Part shown: piece after piece, positions 43,131 through 55,820 of the stretch
How positions within the stretch are numbered: the stretch's first letter is position 1
Layout of the letters: every line of letters starts with the position of its first letter
Assembly: GCA_037903355.1 (NCBI GenBank)
Contig: JBAJFE010000047.1
Coordinates: forward strand, 744,001-808,000
Direction of reading: 5' to 3'
Length of the DNA stretch: 64,000 nt
Source: Trichuris trichiura
Lineage: Eukaryota > Nematoda > Enoplea > Trichinellida > Trichuridae
Position numbers and translations under genes: made by a program
Notes under the pieces: model-generated
The model's database searches: none
Seen by the model: the letters and a program-made list of their open reading frames with translations, nothing else
What the model was told of the DNA's origin: nothing

Positions 43131-46100
43131 ATGCTTCGAGCAGTTACCATATTGCTTCTCTCAGTATTGTCGCTTTGCCCAGCCGGTATTCTTGCCGCAA
43201 AAGGTAATACGTCCTTAACTACATTGATCGCATTCGGTTGAACGTTGAATATCTTCTCTTTTTTATTATTTAGAATGCAAAGGTCTGTTCCATTTTGACC
43301 TCAGCGACAAAGTGGACAATCGGGAGACGTTCTCGCATCGACGAGCTACCTCATTAGAAGAATGTGTGCGGATATGCTATTCAAAAAGCGACTTTTGCTT
43401 CTCTGCTCTTTTCATACCATCGCCTACGGGGTCCCATCAATGTCTACTTTCCTATCAGGCAGCATACATGTGCTCAAAAAGGCAGTTGAGCACAGTTCAC
43501 AAACTATCCAGTAAGCCTGTGATTGTCGAATGCATACGCTGCACTGCTCTGGGAGATAAAGGTGAGTGTTCTCATTGATTTTCTTATCTTAATCTCGGAA
43601 GGAGGCTCCGCTATTTGCCGTCCTCCCATCGTTGATTCATCGGTCGCAGATGAACTGGTTTCCGGCAAATTCTACTTTGCAATCGAGATTTGTGGTAGGC
43701 CCCCCTTAGGTCCACTTTTGGCCTTCTTATTCTCCCGCGACAACAGCGCGCCCTATACGTTTAAGTTAGAGTGACAATTAAGCGATGGAATTTCAACGGA
43801 TACGATGTGTCCCCTCTTGGGAATCCAATAGCATCATCAACTCTACTTGCACACTTTCGATATTCAATTCTAGACGACAGTGTTCTCTCTCTCTTTCTCA
43901 AGTTTTGGCACTTTAGCGTGAGGCTACTTTGAAGGGAGTTACACAGCGAACGAATTTTGCTTTCGGTCACCTTGACCTAATAGAAAAGAAACGTCGCGCG
44001 TCGTATTGTTAGGTTGGCAAGGCGGGTTTTGGGGAGCTGTTGAAAAAAGGGTTACTTTCGGCTACTCTAAGTTCCATTTTCCGGCGAAGGTTCGAAACAA
44101 CTAATGGGTAGCTTTTTTGCGCAAAGCAATTTGAACCGCGAGCCCAACTTCAACGCCATTCGTATAACATTTTGTCCCTACTGTCCATTTAACGCCTGCA
44201 AACAATTCTAGTGCTATCGGTAAGTCCACCGGAAGGAGAAGCTTTTCTCCAAGATGGTTTAATTAATGTAACCGGTGGCATGTTTACGCAAAAGATTGAG
44301 ACGATAACGCCTGATATGAAGTTGGAGACGGAACCGCCATTTCAAACTCGCCCTTATACAAAGGTGGCCATTCAAGATGGAACAAAGACTGCGGAACAAC
44401 AGCTGGAATCTATGGCAACCTCGGAAGAACATGTGACAACGGGCGACGTGGTGATGTTTAACTATGGAAGTTCAACAGCACATCTAACGAGCCCAAGCGT
44501 AGATAGTATACAGAATATTGAGTATACGGAAGTGACTACCAAAATAGTACCGATTTTGGAACAAAACGAGGTGGCTTCTACCCCGACAGCTGAAACAACT
44601 TCGGAACGCTGGCGTAGTACAATAGAAAAGCTACTGGTCACATTTCCAACTCAAACCGACGATATCCGTTCAACTGATCAGATATCCACTGAAGGTCAAA
44701 GGTTGGCTACTGAACCGACGCCTGAAGCAGCGACCGTCCAAGAAATGAGTAGCACCAGCTTTGAATTTCCTAAAACTACTGTCGTTTCGGAAATATCAAC
44801 TCTAAGCAGCATGACAACAACCAAGCCTCACGAAGGAGACGTCAGCATCAGGCAACAGAAGCCTCCCACTGATGGTCAGCCTTTGGTCACTGTTCTGACC
44901 ACCGATGTGACACCGACTGGTCGACAAACCACCGAAGCAACTTCAAAGTTAACAACGCCGTTCAGTACAGGTAAAATGTCTACTTTTCTTCAAGTTGCGC
45001 CATTTTCGAGGCGACAGCATGTAGGTATGGAAAAAAGTTGTTCCGACAGCGGCTACTCGAAATGAATTGATTTAACAATTAATTTCGCCTACCCAACCAA
45101 CTTTACTATGGCCGTATAAAGAAGTTTTCCTAACGCGATGGGATACTTTGTCACAACGGCCTTCTCTTGGGCGGCAAAATATATTTGCACGAATAGGAGT
45201 TGAGGCAGCGTGAGTACGACTGGTGATTGTGTTGATAAAATTTGAATTTTTCCGCTTCCCAAAACAAAATCCATAAATTTAGGCGAGCGAAACGCTAAGC
45301 CGAGTTCTGTTCCTTATAATTTATTTTTTGGAATATCCCAATATTTTCTTACGCCCTTCGAACGTTACAGCTTTAAAAAGAATCTCTTTTGTTCGGTTTT
45401 CCAATAGCTTGAGGTGAATGAAACTAAAATAACAAGCATTAAGCGAGACTATTCAGTCAGCAGTTTCTGTTGGAAGGAGCTGTCATTTTTAAGACGTGAG
45501 TCATGATTCCATTTTTGCAGTCCCCGAAGTGACGTCATTGATAAAACGCTTTCTCATTAGTAAGGTAGGCATAACTGTTGCTTGCGCACAGGGCGCTAAA
45601 ACTTGGGATGCCCCCATTGACGATAATTTATCTAGACAACCACTTTCCTATAGAATATAGTATAGACAGAATTAAACAGGCGGAAAGTAACATTCGATAT
45701 CTTAATTAAGTGTCTTGTCAATGGTCTCGTGACAATTTTAACGAATCGTAAAAGTCAAGACCAACTACGCGTAGATGGCATGCGGGGAAACTGGATTACG
45801 AAAACTGCATGCGCAACGGGTGCCAGTTGGTGCATGACATGACGAGTGATCAGTCGGGCTAAATTTATCTCCAACCTATTGCTCTTACGATGCCCCAATA
45901 AGGACTGGCAATTATGTCGTAATAGTTTTAAAAATAAGCCATTTATTCGTGACTTGTGGTACAAAATTTTCGGGATTCTAAAAATGCATATACTTTTAGG
46001 TTCCAAGCTCTAACGCGTTGCGTAGATCGGCTTTCACATTTATTATCTTTAACACATGAACATTTTAAATATAATCATGCCATGATAAAAGGCCGTTAAC

Positions 46101-49100
46101 ATATGACAGCTCCAACTACTACCGCGAGTTGAAATGGGCCTCTTTTTTTATAGGCACATAATTAATTCTATCTGCAATCTCTAACAGCGAAAACTATCTC
46201 TTGTTGGAGTTCGAGAGGCGCATGTGTCAAATACTTTTTGTGGAGACTTGGAAACGACGGCTTTAAATCTGACGTATAAATAGATAAGCAATTCGGGATA
46301 CAGATTTTACTAAGCCTATTCAACTCCTTGCTTTGGGATTTTTAAGATAAGACTTTGGCATCTACGGTGGACAATGTGAGACAGCATGGCAGCATTTTAA
46401 TAGTAGAAATGAATACATATGGGTCATAAGCGCTTTTTATTAATAATGTATGAAATCCAAAACATCTCTAAGCGTCAGCACAACGTCAGATATGTTGCCT
46501 ACGCGATTTCACGCGACTATTCTGTTGGAAAAAAGCGTCGGACAGTTTGCTGATGAATGCGACGCTGGTGTAGGAATCGCGGGTGCTGCTGAGGCTGAAT
46601 ATTTAGCGAATCCCGAAAACTCTCCCATAGTAACAAAGAACAGGTTGAACTTCATTTTAACTAGACGTTTGTGCAGTCAAAGAAGACCTCTGCAACAAAG
46701 CTCGTTGTCATTGGGACAAAGCACTGTGAAGGAAGCTATTGATCAAAAATGCATCCTCGCTCTAAGGGGATCCCTACGGCAAAATTATTTTCATGCTACG
46801 CGCGTAACATTAAAAATGAATTCTGTCTTTACATCCTTACAAACTAATATCACATTGTGGGCTACGTAGTTATGTATTCCAAAATAAAGGTGGGGCATGT
46901 CTGAAGCTCCGAAATTTGGATGGGCTCCGTATTGGACTTTGGTCGGCAATGCGATTGCTTTTTCGCTGTAAGGTATTAGGTCGTTTGATGACCGGTGAGT
47001 TGCTAAGAAATTGCTTAGAAACGTAGGGGGTCCTTTAACTTGTACGCGCCGTCCCGCATGAGCGCTTTAAGTTCTCGTACTTCTAAGCGCAAAGAACGGT
47101 GAACTACTTTCTAAGCTCCCTGCATGGGCTTAATTATTTACCAAAATAAGAAAAGTTAACAGCAGGGTCAGCGCATTTATCTACGTTCCATTTCCCCATT
47201 TGCTGGGCAGTTTTTGCAGCTTTCCCCTAAAGAGGGAAAAATTACTGACCAGCAGTAGCTGCTACTGATAAATTAACAGAATTTCATAATGACACTGCAG
47301 TGATGATTAACACTGTAGGTGTCTGCTTGAACCTAGCACCTGCTGTTAGCGGTTGACCAATTGCTATTTCAGAGACAACGGAAAGTGATCAGGCAAAGAA
47401 ACTGGAAAACATACTGATGAATGAAATGGAATTCGCAATATCAGGGCCATCCGAAACAGGTGAGCTGCCTACTTTGTATTCCGCATCTGTATTTCACTAT
47501 ACGAACTATCAAAGTTAATAGTCACAGCGAAAGCTGTGCATAAAACACTACGCCTTGTAACCTTGTAACTAGTGTATTTTCGTTTAGTTTGTAAAGTCTC
47601 TTTACATGCTATGTTCATCTCAAGTAGTAAAGCTCAATTTGGAATGGATGTTTTGCCTTTGGGAATTGAAGTTCTACCTAATTATGCAATGACGTTTTTA
47701 TGTACACGCATTGAGCTTTTTAGAAACACACTCTGTGACAACTTTCGCTGAAGGTGAACCGACCGGTGGCCAAAAGTCAACCGAAAAAGCCTTTGAAGAA
47801 AAAGGCATTTCAAACGCCACAAAAGGTAGCGTATAAACTGGAGTGACTATTTTCATACATCTGTACGCAATGTCATGCTGACTAAATGATTACGTCAATT
47901 TGTTTACTAGTAGCCTTAGGCCTACAGTTTGAATATATGAACTTTTTGGGCGGTCGGATTTTTGTCAAACATTTACTGTTTTTTTAGGGGTTTCAGACAT
48001 AATTTCTGAAGAAGTGCGTCCAACACTGCCTCATCTGACGGGTAAGAATCAATTTCATACGTAACTGAAAGGCTGTAATGAGGGAAATGATTATTACAGG
48101 TAGTACGTTTCCTGCTGCAATGACCGAAAGGACAGCAGGTAGGCAAGCTATCCCCTTCTTTCTGTCTGAGATTCCAGTAACGCTGCAAAAATTCATCACA
48201 GATGAATTTAACGAGACTGCCACAACGAAGGAATCAGACTTTACAGGTTCATTGCAACAAACTACTGATCATATCCAGGAATAGGCATTCAGAAACTTAT
48301 AGGTAAAACGGAAGAAGGTGAACTGACGCGGGAAGAAAAAGAAATGGAACCAAAAATTACTACACCCAAAACTACGGGTAAGCAGGCAGCAGCCTTTGTC
48401 AGTCCATTAAATAGCCAACAACAAAAACATGCAACTGCAAAAGTAAGCATTCTGAAACTTGTAGACAAAGTGGAAGAAAGTACAGTGACGTTCGAAGAAC
48501 AGGAACAAAAGCCTAAAGTTTTCGTAACGGAAGGCGCGGGTAAGCAAACGTTATTTGTTAACTGATTCGCACGGTTCAACTATCAAAAAATTGCAATTCA
48601 GAAAAGGTTGAACCATTGCCAACGACTTCGTCGGATTATGACTACGGGACAACGTCAACAATTCGAACCGGAACCACGCACATCTTATCCGTAAAGTTTG
48701 AGGAGCTAAGTACGCACTTGGAATAACTGTAGGGCCCGCGCGTAAATTTTTCCGCTACTTCTTCAGATTACACAGGCGGTGGGATGATCAATGAGATCAG
48801 CGGGTTCAGGCAGGAGGGAACCGTTCCGCTTATAGACTTTTTCCTGCCGGAGCAGGAAATTATTAATGGTAAAGGCCTTCCGAGCCGCCTTCCAACTTTC
48901 CCGCCAATAATATTTTGTCGCATTTCATTTAATTTCCAAAATGTATGCCTACTGACGATCGCCCCATTTGCAGAGACGTCCAAAGGAACAAGCATGACGT
49001 TTGCCGAATCTATCGAACGCTCCCTGGCATTCGAGCTGGACAAAGGGCAAAGTACATCGTCCAGCGGATTCGTCGAAACCAGTGACAATCCTATAGGTAA

Positions 49101-52100
49101 TAAGCGCTTCTGTAATTCAAGGACTGCTATACTATTTATGCTACGCGGATCTGGGTCAATATCCCGACAAATAAGACCAAAAAAGCTATGGTCATCAGGT
49201 CATCATAGAGTTTCCTAAACCTAAGCCTAAGCCTAAGCTGGACCCTAAGCCTAAACCAAAGCACAAGACTGGTTGGTAACAGATAGAGGTTGCGCGTGAA
49301 TTTAGTTTGAAAACATAAGCTAGAATTTTCATGTTCATCATACGTTAGTTATGACGTATCCAACAAGTGTTGAAGAGTTTTCGGGATTCGCCCTGTTGAG
49401 TTAGCAAGAGGCTGAGGAGGAGCCATGAGGAATCCCGAAAACTCCAAAACACTTCGCTGAACAAACAGATACATCGTAAGCAAAGTATATCTAACAGAAC
49501 GGCAAGTCGGGATTCGGACCAGCCGCTATGCTGGAAATTATTAGCATAATCTTATTTATATTGCAAAACGACTTACCTTGCGTTGCTTAACGTGACTTAA
49601 ATGTCGAAAAGCTTCCAAAGGCAATGAGCTTTTGCAGAAGTAAGCGAGCAAGAAGTGGTCGATTCAACCGTCGCTCAAACATCCGTCAATCCCGAATCGG
49701 CAAAGGACATTGATGCTCAAAAAAGTGTAACCGCTCTGGTTGGTCAGGAAGAAAGTGTTGCCAACGCCGAAATGAGTCCGTCGAAAATGTGCCCGGAAAA
49801 TATTTCCTTTCTGACAAATCCAGCCAGTTCGCAGTCGGGTATTGTGTACGGTTTTGAAATAGCCGCCAATTCTACGGAACATTGCGCGCAACTCTGCTAC
49901 GGAAAGCAGTGCTCATCGGGAGTATTTATTAAGCCCGTTATTTCCGGTCAGCTTGGTTCATGCCTGATGGCATTCGGTGAGGAAGTATGCGATCAAACCA
50001 AGCAACGTGTTACTTCATACAGCGGGCCTTTTCCTGTGGAAATCAGTTGCATTCGATGCGGTATACCAAAAAAGCAGTCTATAGACGTTAAGGCTAACGT
50101 TGCTACTTCCAGAATCATTTGTCGTCGACCAGATGCCAAAAGTGATTAAAAAGACCGAGTACGGTGAATCTTTGGAAAATAAAGGTATTTCGTGATTGTT
50201 TTTTTGCCCTCAGACTCGCCCACGTCGTGTTTATCTATTTTCCTTTAAGGCGACGTGGAGAATTTGCATACAGTGACGAAACCTTTGCAAGAAATCAGCA
50301 ACGCAACCATTGCTCATAGAAGTATGTTGCGGGCGAAATGAGCCTAAGCGAGCGAACCACTTTTTACAGCGTGCCTTTTGAATGTATCTTTCGAAATTGT
50401 TGAACCGAGCTTCCACAGCAAGAGCGACTTTGTTAGCCACAGGTTTGCAACTTCGGTAGCCGAATGCGCCAAGTTATGCTACGAATCCGGTTGCACTGTT
50501 GCCGGATTCACTCGTGCCAACGTGGACGGCGAACCAAGCTTTTGCCTGCTGTCATTCAAAAAAGATACATGCACTGGCACAACCAGATATACGCACGCTG
50601 AACCAACAAAGGAACCAATCCAAATTCAATGCATACGCTGCGGTACGGGCTTCAAATGACGCGTTTAAAGTTCTGCTCATAAGAATGTTCAGATGTAACT
50701 GGCTTTGAAAAAATTCAACTTCCATCTAATGAAGAAGCAAGCGAACTTGCCAGCACTTTGCAACCACCTAAGAACGAAGTATCGGAAACTCCTGGCAAAA
50801 ATGAGGAAAAGAAGCAAGGTTGTACCGATACGATATGTCGACAAGTTGACGTTGCAACTGTTAGCAGCGAAAAAATCAGTACTGTAGCCCAAATTATGGT
50901 TCCATCCGGGAAACGGAGTAAGATGCGCGCATGCCACCTTTGCTACGCTTACTTTTGGAGTAGCAAAATTCATTTGCATAAAATGGTCACTTCTCGTTGT
51001 AGACTGCACGAAGCGCATAACGTTCCAAGCTTTCCAGCCGGCGGAAAATTACAATGTTGCTTTCACGTCGGATCACCGCAGTTCGTCGGCTGCCGACTGC
51101 GCTAAGCAATGCTACAACGAGGGAAACTGTCAAGTGTCCGCTTTTATTGCGCCTCCGAAAGGTCTGTCCGCCGGAGTGTGTCTGCTCTCGGAGGAACCGG
51201 GATTCTGCAAAACAAATTCAGAAAAGCTTGTTGAACATTCAAGCATATCCCCGTTCGTTATAAGCTGCATTGCCTGCTCAAGTAAGTATTTACGTCAAAG
51301 AAAAAAACAATTATACAATGAGGGAAGAAAACATTTTCTTCTATTTTGAAGTCGGGCTGATAATTTTGTTCTGATCTTTCTTCAGCGGGATTTCTGCCCG
51401 TTTTTTAATAACGTTTATTAAATAAACGTTACTAAAAAACAGGCAGAAATCCCGCTATAAAAAAACATCAGAACAAAATTTCTGAACGCTCGTTACAAGA
51501 GAAGAAAAGAGAAAAAAGAAAACTAGTGCTGATAATGTTTATATATATATATATATATAAAAGGCAAAAAAGGCGATGCATGAAACCCTGGAATTCTAGA
51601 AAATACAAAAGGCTTTTACGCAAACTATGAAATGTTTATGTTATTTCAATATATGGTATAGTCTGCCCACGTATTGTATGCAGTGCATAGGCACCATACA
51701 GAAAAATGAATAATATTTAGGCAAAGTGCGGATCTCAACTCAGCAGTGGAGACTTTTAAGGTCTTACCACTTATGCCATCGAGCAGCTACAGTGGCGACA
51801 CCTACAAGTCGACGTCTGCTGTTTTCTTGCTAAGATGTAGCTGCGTTGGCCTTACATTTTGGCTTAGGCTTAAACAGAACACGACAGATGTTAAGGTTTT
51901 GTGACAAACGTACTTAACTCGTCAAGCGTCCTTGTCAGCTATCCTGTCATGCCCTAGCCTAAGCCCAAGCTGAGGTATAAGGAGTGAATAATCAGTATAA
52001 TAATCATATATATATTATTCACTCCTTATACCTCAGCTTGGGCTTAGGCTAGGGCATGACAGGATATATATATATATGTAACAAGCAAAAGCACTGTGCA

Positions 52101-53515
52101 GAACAGTGAACCAACTTTCCAACTTGCGGAATGCCAAAAGTCTTTAGGCATTTATACGAAACACTTAGTATTTCATACATTTCGTAAACATGCCATACAA
52201 TACCAAAAGACAAGTCGACGAAGTAATAAGTCTTACCCTTTCATTTATGCCAATGCAAGCCTACAGTGGCGACACCTATGAGGCTAAATGTGCCGTTTCC
52301 TTCCTATTTTGCGGCTATGCTGTTCTGCGCTAACCTAAGCTTAAGCCTAAGCCTAAAGCGGGATATAAAAACAGAATAGCCGCTAAGTTGCAAGAAAACA
52401 TTACAAGTTGCCTCACAGGTGTCGCCACTGCATGTTTGCGGGGACAGAGATAACAGGACTTTAAAAAAATCATTCGTTACATGATAGCCTAAATGTTACT
52501 TGTTACTATGCCTAAGTATTATTTGTTATTCTGCATAATACTTTGGCATATTAATATAGCAGGACATTTTTTACCCTCGCTAAAAACACCACACGTTCTA
52601 TGAATTATATATATATATATATTCCTGCTCCACAATATGAGTATTTAGAGTGTCGATCTTTTCAGGATTTCCCATTTCAGCCTCGTTACTCCATTCCATA
52701 AACGTTCTAATTTAAACATAGGCAGCTGAGTAGGGAAATATTATTATTATTATTATTAAGTTATTTATGGTTGCTGTGCGACAAAGTCGCTACAACTATA
52801 GGAGTCACAAGTGGCATTTTATGTAGGATTCGAATTTTCGACTATACTGCCTTAAATGAAGCTTAGCAGATTGATACATGCTGCTGGCAAAGGTTACGCC
52901 GTCACTACTTAAGTATTTGCCAAAAATAGCTTTACCCTTCAGAGTTTGGTCATTTGCATAATTAACATGCAAAAATGGTGCGTCAGCCCTGTTTCAACAA
53001 TGTTCTTCTGAGATTTTCAAATTAACCATTAGAAAACTGGCCAATATTAAATATTAACACAAAGGGCGCGTGCAATTACTTGTTGATAACGAAAAGGCTA
53101 AAACGATAAGCACGTATCAGTAATGGCAGTTGAATTGGCAAGCGTCCAACTGCCCATGTTAAACACTTATCTCGCGCAATCGATGCTAAATCAATGTTGA
53201 AGGTTTGCACTTTTAGAATGCTCATTTAACATTAGAAATTATATTCCGTCAGTGCCAACAGCCAAGCCGGCAACGTGGGACAGCTATTTTGACGATTTTG
53301 AAATGCAAGTGGACGCAAAGAATGCTCTGGAATGCGCGGAAAAATGTTATTCGAAAAAATGTTCCCTCGCTGCCTATAGTCCGCTTACGCCCAATGGAAA
53401 CTGCCTAATGACCATAAAAGCTACCAGAAAATGCGATGGTAGCGACAACTCGGACCCAAACGTCGACACTAGCGGCACTTTGCCTCTACTGATTGATTGC
53501 GTAGAATGTGCGTAA
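43131..53515 (+). CDS. Secreted protein with five PAN/apple-like modules and Thr/Glu-rich linker
   Basis: Exon 1 (43131-43203) encodes a signal peptide (MLRAVTILLLSVLSLCPAG). PAN module 1 is 43274-43561. A large linker exon follows (44212-44970; Thr/Ser/Glu/Pro-rich), then short phase-1 exons: 47373-47459, 47724-47825, 47988-48041, 48100-48138, 48179-48246, 48301-48377, 48464-48540, about 48776-48870 and 48972-49096. PAN 2 starts at about 49639, PAN 3 is about 50375-50642, PAN 4 about 51002-51281, and PAN 5 ends at the stop codon (53217-53515). Each module has about eight cysteines, starts with a Cys, has LCY/ICY/KCY in the middle and CLLS/CLMA/CLMT later, and ends in CIRC, CIAC or CVEC. PAN/apple modules bind proteins or sugars, and the ligand here is unknown. 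The exon between PAN 2 and PAN 3 is unsure, so one or more boundaries may be wrong, or the region may be two transcripts. Confidence 0.82.
49206..49270 (+). other. Possible Pro-Lys repeat exon made of TTAGGC-complement units
   Basis: The units CCTAAG/CCTAAA read in frame as PKPKPKPKLDPKPKPKHKT when joined by an acceptor after ATCATAG and a donor at ACTG/GTTGGT. Both ends are phase 1, like the neighbouring linker exons. It may equally be an intronic telomere-like tract. The donor is weak. Confidence 0.4.
51362..51480. repeat. Long hairpin in intron of the PAN gene
   Basis: Inverted arms (AATTTTGTTCTGAT, GCGGGATTTCTGCC and AATAACGTTTATT against their complements) meet at an AATAAACGTT centre near 51418. 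Small unpaired segments interrupt the arms. No ORF. Confidence 0.85.
51787..52065. mobile_element. Rearranged MITE with long perfect palindrome
   Basis: It starts with the family end CTACAGTGGCGACACCT and contains GGCTTAGGCTTAAAC. Its right part is a palindrome with about 50-bp arms (51941-51991 and 52014-52065), each containing CTAGCCTAAGCCCAAGCTGA or its complement. The usual right terminus was not found, so the palindrome may have replaced it. Confidence 0.75.
52259..52432. mobile_element. Short inverted-repeat MITE with TTAGGC-like core
   Basis: The ends are CCTACAGTGGCGACACCT and AGGTGTCGCCACTGCA. The interior includes CCTAAGCTTAAGCCTAAGCC (TTAGGC-like on the minus strand), and the arms pair through GGCTATGCTGTTCTG / CAGAATAGCC. 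Confidence 0.82.
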
Positions 53516-54378
53516 TGATCTCTCTTACCTTTTTGGGAGAATTGGCTTCCATTGATGGTTAGGTAGCCGCGACTTGCTCAAATAGTAGCAAAAAATGCCC
53601 TTTTTTTAAAAACAAATCATAACCGTTACTCTCTCTGTGTTACGCGGAATGCAGGTTGCGCTAAGCGGCCCCATTAGTTCTAATTTCGTCCGTCGGTTGT
53701 TCTACTTGTCGAACGAGCTTTACATCCAATTTATTCCGTTTATCCATCCGAAAACGTCAAGTCAACATTTGTTTGCCGAATAATGTTACTTTAATAAAAT
53801 AATAAACTTCTTCCTACTCAATGCGGCTTGCGTAGACTTTCGTTGCCGCGTTCACAAGTACGTCCGATTCGTTTTTAAAAAAAATAATGAACGGATGTTG
53901 TAGCGTTTTGGCTATTGTCGTTATAAGCGAAACAAGAAAATAAATAAGTTCAATTTTGAAATTTTTATAAAGCATAAACAAAATCTGGTCATTAATCTTT
54001 CGACTATTACCGTATATAGCTGATATACATTAAAATTCGGGATTAAGTTTTTAAGTTTTAAATGTTTTACGCATTAAGTGGTCGACTGAAACGCTGTACG
54101 CAAATAAGAGAGTGCTGCCGCCAAGAATACGAATCGTCCCTAGCCAATACGTTTCTCGAACGCATTTGGGTGATCGTATTCAAAAAAGTGGCACGAAGCC
54201 CGAGCAACAAAGCAACTATTGACGAAAGCAATATGCGGTGAATCAGGATACTATGCAAAGTGATGCAAATGTTTTTTTCGCGCATGACTTTCGCTAAGCG
54301 CGTTCATTTCTGCAGATGTTATCATCTGGCAGATATAAGCCGCTGCTCAGGGCGGTTGCCAGTTTTCCAAAGGCAAAA

Positions 54379-55820
54379 ATGGATTTCAAACTTACCCTTT
54401 TCCTTCTAATAGTGGCCATGCTAAATGCTGAAGCTTTTGCGAGAGAGCCGGAACATCCATGGGGGTTTTATGACAAAGAATTCTTCTATTGTCGTACGGG
54501 AAGCTTGCAAGGAAGTCCAAAACAATTTACAAGCGCTTGTGATTGGTGTTTAACGACGAATAGCGGTGAGCACAAAGGCTTGACTTAATTACTTATTTCA
54601 GCTATCGAAAAATGAACATAGTTTGTCTTTATAGTTGAAGCATATGCAAATGACCATTGGAAGTCCTTAGCTAATGAGAACTCTATTTAAAAGAATACTC
54701 ACCTAAACTGTTGTGGTGATTTGTTCTTCAAACTTACAACACTAAGTACAACCCTTCAATGCGCATTCGTTCATGTCATGCATAAATAAGAGTTTAAGAA
54801 TAGTAGCATAATTTACGCAGTGCAATGCAGTACAGGGAATTCTTTGACTTTTAAAAATTCTGTAACTTACAAGAGATACCAAACTGCGAACAGGTGATCT
54901 TTTAACCTTTTAAAAAATGAAATGCATCGCTTAGTTTTCCATCCTGTTTTCTCAATGTGACTAAAAAAGCGCATTCCATCAATGTACGGTAAATCCTGGC
55001 GTCTGCAATAAGCGTAACAGAAAACTTCCCTACTTTGCATAAAAAAGTTTCACATCTTGCAATGTATCAAAACTCGTCTACGTCACGCGCTTTGTCAGGA
55101 CGTCATTGACGGCCACTTTTTGAAACGTGACCCAAAGTCACAAGTGACAGCAACGCCTATCAAACTAAATCATTTTTTGCAGCCGAAAAGTATCATCAAA
55201 CAGTTATCTTAAGATTACGTAAATTGGTTACGACTCTCTTCGTTTCTTCTAACCCTTGGAAAAGAAGCGACGGCTGTTCCAACTATTTTTAGAATGCAAC
55301 CCGATTGGACGGTTTTAATTAATACTTTTTACTCAATGAAGAATAAAGGATCATTGATGTCATTCTTGCAATCGTGGGAGCGTATTCATGTTAGAGGAAA
55401 TTGGACGAAGGAATTCCTTAATCATTCAGTGAACACATCTGACAAGACGCAGTGCAGCTGCAGCATCATTAGGTGCATGTGATTACTTATGCTTAGACTG
55501 CTTACCGTGTTTTAACAAGTATGCCTCTCCCATTGTAGCTTATTGTGGGCAGTAGAGCATTACGGAACGAACAATACAAGCATAATACAGAAGCAGTACG
55601 TGACGAATGTTTTTTTGTTTTAGTGACGCAAAGTCGATTCCATTCAGGATGTGTGACTGACAAAGAAGCTGCTACAATCTTTCCGACCAATCGTGGTGGT
55701 GCCCTTGTCTATTGCAAATTCGCAAGGTTTCCCACCGAAGTTATCTGCATTTGCCGGGATAAAGTAGACTGCAATTCAGATGATATACTCGATTTAGCAG
55801 CGAGGGCAAAATATAAATAA
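54379..55820 (+). CDS. Small secreted Ly6-like cysteine-rich protein
   Basis: Two exons (54379-54565 and 55624-55820) join in phase 1 to give a protein of about 127 residues. Residues 1-20 form a signal peptide (MDFKLTLFLLIVAMLNAEAF). The mature part has eight cysteines in the order FYCRTG, ACDWC, SGCVTD, VYCKF, ICICRD, VDCN. This is the usual spacing of nematode Ly6/three-finger-like proteins, which end in a Cys-Asn. A short acidic tail follows (SDDILDLAARAKYK). There is no hydrophobic C-terminus for a GPI anchor, so it is probably secreted. The roughly 1.06-kb intron contains an open frame (55294-55482) that does not fit the reading phase. The role is unknown. Confidence 0.72.

Noticed and set aside
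46450..46869. 139-codon frame inside a PAN-gene intron
   Set aside because: It overlaps a hammerhead-like remnant, has no domain and is not in phase with the flanking exons.
49210..49262. Interstitial telomere as a sign of a chromosome end or fusion
   Set aside because: Only a handful of imperfect units in a gene-rich context, and the same motif occurs inside MITEs.
51722..51785. tRNA-like sequence on the minus strand (A-box-like TGGCATAAGTGG, possible UAA anticodon)
   Set aside because: The acceptor and T stems do not pair well, and part of the sequence recurs beside another MITE copy, so it is repeat-derived at best.
55294..55482. Open frame considered as a middle exon of the Ly6-like gene
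   Set aside because: Using its acceptor gives an early stop in the required phase, while skipping it joins the flanking exons perfectly.
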